Source: Pseudomonadota bacterium (lineage in GTDB: Bacteria > Pseudomonadota > Gammaproteobacteria > Pseudomonadales > Pseudomonadaceae). Taken from it: DNA of 18,765 nt. The notes under the pieces were generated by a model that worked only from the letters and a program-made list of their open reading frames with translations, was not told the DNA's origin and did not search any database. Where the stretch lies: contig JAEWGL010000150.1 of the NCBI GenBank assembly GCA_023388335.1, forward strand, positions 1 to 18,765, written 5' to 3'. The stretch's first letter is position 1. The number at the start of each line of letters is the position of its first letter. Positions 14,754-18,765 of the stretch are shown here, one piece after another. Made by a program: the position numbers and the translations under genes.

Positions 14754-17524
14754 AGCCCCTGACCGCCACCGTACGCCTGCAATTTCACGCCGATTTCACC
14801 CTGGATGACGCGCAGCCCCTCATCCCTTATTTCGCCCGCCTGGGCATCAGCCACGTGTACGCCTCGCCGATCCTGTGCGCCCGGGCCGGCTCGCGCCACG
14901 GCTACGACGTGGTCGACCCGACCCAGGTCAACCCAGAGCTGGGCGGCGAACCCGCGCTCGAACGCCTGGTCGCGGCCCTGCGCCAACACGGCATGGGCCT
15001 GCTCCTCGATACGGTGTCCAACCACATGGCCGTGGGCGGTGCCGACAACCCGTGGTGGCAAAGCCTGCTGGCCTGGGGCCGACGCAGCCCCTATGCCGAG
15101 TTCTTCGACATTCAGTGGCACTCCAGCGACCCACTACTGGCTGGCCAGCTGCTGCTGCCGTTTCTGGGCAGCGACTACGGCGCCGCCCTGCAGGCCGGCG
15201 AGATTCCGCTGACCTTCGACGCCCAGCAGGGGGTACTGCAGATTACCCACTACGATCACCGTTTCCCGATCTGTCCGCAGGACTATGGCTGGATCCTCAG
15301 CCTGAGCACCGACCCCTCCCTGCAGTCCATCGCACAAGACTTCACCGCACTACAGGCCTCGGCCAGACCGCTGGAGGATGCCATACCCCTGCACGCCGAG
15401 CTGGCCCGCCGGGTGCGCGAGGGCGCCGACCTCGATACCGCCCTGAACGCCTTCGACAGTCGCAATGAGGAGGGTTTGAGGCGCCTGCACCTGCTGCTCG
15501 AACGCCAGACCTACCGCCTCGCCAGCTGGCGCACCGCCGCCGACGACATCAATTGGCGGCGCTTCTTCGATATCAACGAGCTGGGCGGCCTGCGGGTCGA
15601 GCGCGCGACGGTGTTCGAGGCCACCCACGCCAAGCTGTTCGAACTGATCGAACGTGGCTTGGTGGATGGCCTGCGTATCGACCATATCGATGGGCTGGCC
15701 GATCCCCGTGGCTACTGTCGCAAGTTGCGCCGCAGGGTCGACCGCCTCACCGCGCGACGTCCGCTGGAGGCCGCGATCGAGCACCTGCCGATCTATGTGG
15801 AAAAAATCCTCGGGGCTGGCGAACAGCTGCACCAGGACTGGCTGGTCGATGGCACCACCGGCTACGAATTCATGAACCAGGTCTCCTTGCTGCAGCACGA
15901 TCCCGTCGGCGAAGCGCCGCTGACCGAGCTGTGGAGCAGCGTCAGCGAACGGCCGGACTTTGCCGAAGAGGTGCGCCTGGCCCGCCAGCAAGTACTCAAC
16001 GGCTCCCTTGCCGGTGATTTCGAGTCGGTGGCCCTGGCCTTGCTGCAAGTAGCCCGCGATGACCTGATGACCCGTGACCTGACCCTCGGTGCCATCCGCC
16101 GCGCGCTGCAGGCGCTGGTCGAGCATTACCCGGTCTACCGCACGTATATCAACGCGCTGGGCCGCCCCGCCGAAGACCAGGTATTTTTCCAACAGGCCCT
16201 GCGGGGCGCGCGCCACAGCCTGGGTGAAAACGACTGGCCGGTACTGGAGCACCTGCAGCGCTGGCTCGGTGGTCAGCCTTGGCGCCAGTTGCCGGTGGGT
16301 CGCCCACGCAAGCACCTACGCCACGCCTGCGTGCGTTTCCAGCAACTGACCGCCCCCAGCGCGGCCAAGGCCGTGGAGGATACCGCCTTCTACCGCTCGG
16401 CACGCCTGCTCTCGCGCAACGATGTCGGCTTCGACGCCGAGCGCTTCAGCGCCGGTCCCGAGGTGTTCCACAATGAGGCGCAGCGGCGTCTGCGCGACTT
16501 TCCCGACAGCCTGCTGGCCACCGCCACCCATGATCACAAGCGCGGTGAAGATTGCCGCGCGCGCCTGGCGGTGCTGAGCGAACGCGGCCCGTGGCTGGCC
16601 AGCCGGATCGAACACTGGCGGGAGCTGGCCGCACCCCTGCGCCAGGCCCTCAACGATGGCCCGGCGCCTAGCCCGGGCGACGAGTTGCTGCTGTACCAGA
16701 CCCTGCTGGGCAGCTGGCCGCTGGAGCTGCGCTGCGATGACCAGGAGGGCCTGCGCCAGTACGCCGAGCGCATCCGCCAGTGGCAGCAGAAGGCCCTGCG
16801 CGAAGCCAAGCTGCGCAGCAGCTGGAGTGCACCCAACGATGCCTACGAGCAGGCGTGCGCCGCCTATGTCGATGGCCTTCTGCTGGACGAGCAGAACCAG
16901 CAACTGCGTCAATCCCTGGCCGACGCCGTGGCGCTGATCGCCTGTCCCGGCGCGCTCAATGGCCTGGTGCAGTCCATGCTGCGCATGACCGCACCCGGCG
17001 TGCCCGACCTGTACCAGGGCGACGAGTTCTGGGACCTGAGCCTGGTCGACCCGGACAACCGCCGCCCGGTTGACTACCCAGCCCGGCGCCAGGCGCTGGA
17101 CGACAGCGCACCATTGTCCGCGCTGCTCGAGCACTGGCGCGACGGTAGGGTCAAGCAGGCGCTGATTGCCCGCGTGCTGGATTGTCGCCGCGCCCATCCG
17201 GAACTGTTCCGCCGCGGCGACTACCTGCCCCTGACAGTCAAGGGCCGCCACGCCGACAACGTGCTCGCCTTTGCCCGCCTGGGTGATGGCGAGCGGGCCA
17301 TCGTCGTCGTTCCGCGGCTGGCCTGCACCTTGCTTGGCAATGCTCCGACTCCATTAATTCCAGCACAGAACTGGGAAGATACCCGGGTGATCCTGCCATT
17401 TGCGTTGTCACCTGCCAATTGCACGGGACTTTTTGCCGGTGCCGCGGTCACCAATTCTAGAGAATTGTGGCTCAACGCAGCGTTGGCGGATTTTCCGGTT
17501 AATCTGTTGATTGAACATGTCTAA
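14750..17524 (+). CDS. treY: malto-oligosyltrehalose synthase
   Basis: GH13 intramolecular transglucosylase that turns the reducing-end alpha-1,4 bond of a maltodextrin into an alpha,alpha-1,1 trehalose bond. The length is 924 residues, within the family range. Motifs in order: DTVSNHMAVGG (87-97), nucleophile D311 in GLRIDHIDGLADP, acid/base E351 in YVEKIL, and D595 in TATHDHKRGED, where the commoner form is THDTKRSED. MTAPGVPDLYQGDEFWDLSLVDPDNRRPVDY (746-776) marks the treY C-terminal barrel segment. The ATG overlaps the malQ stop as ATGA. The last ~60 codons are markedly lower in GC (51% over 17341-17520 by direct count) than the gene body and contain a 16-bp palindrome. The DUF2934 gene follows after 17 nt. 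It forms a pair with TreZ for trehalose production from glucan. Confidence 0.96.
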   Translation: MKPLTATVRLQFHADFTLDDAQPLIPYFARLGISHVYASPILCARAGSRHGYDVVDPTQVNPELGGEPALERLVAALRQHGMGLLLDTVSNHMAVGGADNPWWQSLLAWGRRSPYAEFFDIQWHSSDPLLAGQLLLPFLGSDYGAALQAGEIPLTFDAQQGVLQITHYDHRFPICPQDYGWILSLSTDPSLQSIAQDFTALQASARPLEDAIPLHAELARRVREGADLDTALNAFDSRNEEGLRRLHLLLERQTYRLASWRTAADDINWRRFFDINELGGLRVERATVFEATHAKLFELIERGLVDGLRIDHIDGLADPRGYCRKLRRRVDRLTARRPLEAAIEHLPIYVEKILGAGEQLHQDWLVDGTTGYEFMNQVSLLQHDPVGEAPLTELWSSVSERPDFAEEVRLARQQVLNGSLAGDFESVALALLQVARDDLMTRDLTLGAIRRALQALVEHYPVYRTYINALGRPAEDQVFFQQALRGARHSLGENDWPVLEHLQRWLGGQPWRQLPVGRPRKHLRHACVRFQQLTAPSAAKAVEDTAFYRSARLLSRNDVGFDAERFSAGPEVFHNEAQRRLRDFPDSLLATATHDHKRGEDCRARLAVLSERGPWLASRIEHWRELAAPLRQALNDGPAPSPGDELLLYQTLLGSWPLELRCDDQEGLRQYAERIRQWQQKALREAKLRSSWSAPNDAYEQACAAYVDGLLLDEQNQQLRQSLADAVALIACPGALNGLVQSMLRMTAPGVPDLYQGDEFWDLSLVDPDNRRPVDYPARRQALDDSAPLSALLEHWRDGRVKQALIARVLDCRRAHPELFRRGDYLPLTVKGRHADNVLAFARLGDGERAIVVVPRLACTLLGNAPTPLIPAQNWEDTRVILPFALSPANCTGLFAGAAVTNSRELWLNAALADFPVNLLIEHV
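17452..17467 (+). repeat. AT-rich palindrome within the 3' end of treY
   Basis: CAATTCT-AG-AGAATTG: perfect 7-bp arms around a 2-bp centre, in the low-GC tail of treY and about 75 nt before the DUF2934 start. It has the form of a dimeric repressor operator, but no function is shown. Confidence 0.35.
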
Positions 17525-17541
17525 GCATCAGGAGCGTCGAA

Positions 17542-17823
17542 ATGAGTGTCGATGATAAGCGTATCCGTGAATTCGCCTACCAGATCTGGGAATCGGAGGG
17601 CAAACCCGAGGGCGAAGAGGAACGCCACTGGGAGATGGCTCGCAAGCTAGCCGAAGCCGAAGCCCTGGCGCCCAAGGCCACCCCGCGCAAGAAGGCCGCA
17701 ACCAAGCCCAAGGTCGCCGCTGAAACCAAGGTGGCGGCGCAGCCCAAGGTGGCACCTGATGTAGCTGAGAAACCCGTTGCAGCGAAGAGGCCTCGGGCCG
17801 TGAAGAAGCCTGCGGCCGGGTGA
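17542..17823 (+). CDS. DUF2934 protein with histone H1-like tail
   Basis: Small protein of 93 residues. Residues about 4-42 match the DUF2934 pattern: an acidic, aromatic helix region (KRIREFAYQIWESEGKPEG, then EEERHWEMARKLAEAEA). The rest is a low-complexity tail rich in Lys, Ala and Pro with an irregular PKVA/TKVA repeat (residues 55-80), ending RAVKKPAAG. This resembles H1/AlgP-type nucleic-acid-binding tails and is strongly basic, while the head is acidic. The ATG at 17542 has AGGAG 7 nt upstream and lies 17 nt after treY, so it is co-transcribed with the trehalose genes. The function is unknown. Its position between treY and glgX suggests a role in the same stress or storage programme, but no enzymatic residue is visible. 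I am confident of the family and not of any role. Confidence 0.85.
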   Translation: MSVDDKRIREFAYQIWESEGKPEGEEERHWEMARKLAEAEALAPKATPRKKAATKPKVAAETKVAAQPKVAPDVAEKPVAAKRPRAVKKPAAG

Positions 17824-17971
17824 TCGGTTTCTTGTGATGAACCCGATGCAGGCCTGCGGCAACTGCGGTTACGCACCTTCCTGCAGCGCCAGCGTCGTGA
17901 TCACCGTCCCCTGAAATCATCGTGCAAGGACGCGCGAGCCCACCGTGCTGCCCAGACATTATAGATTTCTG

Positions 17972-17999
17972 GCACCCGGCGCCATGAGCGCCGCGGTGC
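17972..17999 (+). promoter_or_regulatory. stem-loop in the glgX leader
   Basis: Arms GCACCCGGCGC (17972-17982) and GCGCCGCGGTGC (17988-17999) pair over 11 bp with one bulged C and a 5-nt loop, CATGA. It ends 28 nt before the glgX ATG. A TATAGA box at 17960-17965 just upstream could be a -10 element, which would put the stem near the 5' end of a glgX transcript. The rest of the 204-nt gap (17824-18027) shows only a GCAGGCCTGC palindrome at 17848-17857. Confidence 0.4.
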
Positions 18000-18027
18000 T
18001 GCGTTACCCGGTCAAAGAGAGGACGCC

Positions 18028-18765
18028 ATGACCCCACGTACATCCAAGAAACCCAACCGCTCCGTTGCTCCCTCGCGCATCCGCGAAGGGCAGCCTTTCC
18101 CCCTGGGCGCCACCTGGGACGGCCTGGGCGTAAACTTCGCGTTGTTCTCGGCCAACGCGACCAAGGTCGAGCTATGCCTGTTCGATGCCAGTGGCGAGAC
18201 TGAGGTCGAGCGCATCGAATTGCCCGAATACACCGACGAGATCTACCACGGCTACCTGCCCGACGCCCATCCGGGGCTGATCTACGGCTACCGGGTGTAC
18301 GGTCCCTACGAGCCGGAGAACGGTCATCGTTTCAACCCCAATAAGTTGCTGATCGATCCTTACGCCAAGCAATTGGTCGGTGAACTGAAGTGGTCCGAGG
18401 CGCTGTTCGGCTATACCATCGGCCATCCCGACGGCGACCTGAGCTTCGATGAGCGCGACAGCGCCCCCTTCGTGCCCAAGTGCAAGGTCATCGACCCGGC
18501 CTACACCTGGGGTCGCGACCGGCGTGTGCAGATACCCTGGGAACGTACCATTTTCTACGAAGCGCATATCCGCGGCATCAGCATGCGTCACCCGGCCGTC
18601 CCGGAGAACAACCGTGGCACCTTCGCTGGCTTGATGAACGATGAACTGCTCAAGCACATCAAGGATTTGGGCGTATCGTCCATCGAGCTGCTGCCGATCC
18701 ATGCTTTCGTCAACGACCAGCACCTGCTGCACAAGGGCCTGAACAACTACTGGGGCTACAACAGC
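18028..18765 (+). CDS. glgX: glycogen debranching enzyme, 5' part (runs off window)
   Basis: Isoamylase-type GH13 enzyme that hydrolyses alpha-1,6 branches of glycogen-like glucan and so supplies linear chains to TreY (the TreX role). The first 246 codons are present, with no stop before the window edge; the family is usually about 700 residues. Residues about 18-115 are the CBM48 domain (GQPFPLGATWDGLGVNFALF, then GYRVYGPYEPENGHRFNPNK and LLIDPYAK). The GH13 barrel begins with TIFYEAHIRGISMRHP (174-189), followed by LGVSSIELLPIHAF and the YWGYNS motif at the very end. The catalytic residues are beyond the window. The ATG at 18028 has GAGAGG 5-6 nt upstream. It is separated from the DUF2934 gene by 204 nt, so it may have its own promoter besides read-through from the operon. 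Confidence 0.95.
   Translation, partial: MTPRTSKKPNRSVAPSRIREGQPFPLGATWDGLGVNFALFSANATKVELCLFDASGETEVERIELPEYTDEIYHGYLPDAHPGLIYGYRVYGPYEPENGHRFNPNKLLIDPYAKQLVGELKWSEALFGYTIGHPDGDLSFDERDSAPFVPKCKVIDPAYTWGRDRRVQIPWERTIFYEAHIRGISMRHPAVPENNRGTFAGLMNDELLKHIKDLGVSSIELLPIHAFVNDQHLLHKGLNNYWGYNS

Noticed and set aside
15350..17251. Two long antisense frames over treY
   Set aside because: Composition mirrors the sense gene; no start signals or domains.
17704..17760. Repeats in the DUF2934 tail as a CRISPR or tandem-repeat element
   Set aside because: They are short, irregular coding repeats of a Lys/Ala/Pro-rich tail with no spacer structure.
18172..18732. 186-residue antisense frame over glgX
   Set aside because: The sense frame encodes CBM48 and the start of a GH13 barrel; the antisense frame has no features.

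Overview
The window is high-GC DNA with dense, tightly packed genes. Gene content and order point to a Pseudomonas, most likely of the P. putida group. The oxidative pentose-phosphate genes gnd and zwf lie beside a glgA-treZ-malQ-treY-DUF2934-glgX glucan/trehalose cluster, the protein families look pseudomonad throughout, and the 10-mer CCTGTGGGAG typical of Pseudomonas REP elements occurs three times. There are no tRNA or rRNA genes, insertion sequences, CRISPR arrays or signs of a recent genomic island. The species assignment is inference; no search was possible.

Layout. Positions 1-1461 hold the 3' three quarters of topB (topoisomerase III), cut by the window edge. Positions 1462-1738 are non-coding and rich in hairpins, with REP-like units. 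A TSUP-family membrane transporter (1739-2518, +) converges on, and overlaps by 33 bp, a two-gene minus-strand unit: a dienoyl-CoA isomerase-type crotonase (3351-4163) followed by nudC (2486-3316). Next is a minus-strand operon read from right to left: gnd (8556-7576), zwf (7579-6074) and a GH15 glucoamylase/trehalase-type hydrolase (6058-4262). The first two overlap by ATGA and the third follows after 15 nt. A divergent region (8557-9364) contains one 55-residue coiled-coil microprotein gene (8754-8921) and several regulatory-looking palindromes. From 9365 a plus-strand operon runs to the right edge: glgA, treZ, malQ, treY, a DUF2934 gene, and the first 246 codons of glgX.

How the genes work together. 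GlgA extends alpha-1,4-glucan, GlgX debranches it, TreY converts the reducing end to a trehalosyl unit, TreZ releases trehalose, and MalQ recycles short maltodextrins. This is a stress and osmoprotectant pathway. The divergent operon couples glucose-6-phosphate oxidation (Zwf, Gnd) to a cytoplasmic GH15 enzyme that could release glucose from glucan or trehalose. The locus may therefore hold both arms of a store/spend cycle. The most interesting untested material is the divergent control region, with its microprotein, stationary-phase/envelope-stress-like promoter motifs and a palindrome next to the glgA ribosome-binding site. Also notable are the GC-rich stem-loop in the glgX leader and the histone-H1-like DUF2934 protein inside the trehalose operon. 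I found no convincing wholly new system; the genes are recognisable and the novelty is in regulation and small proteins.
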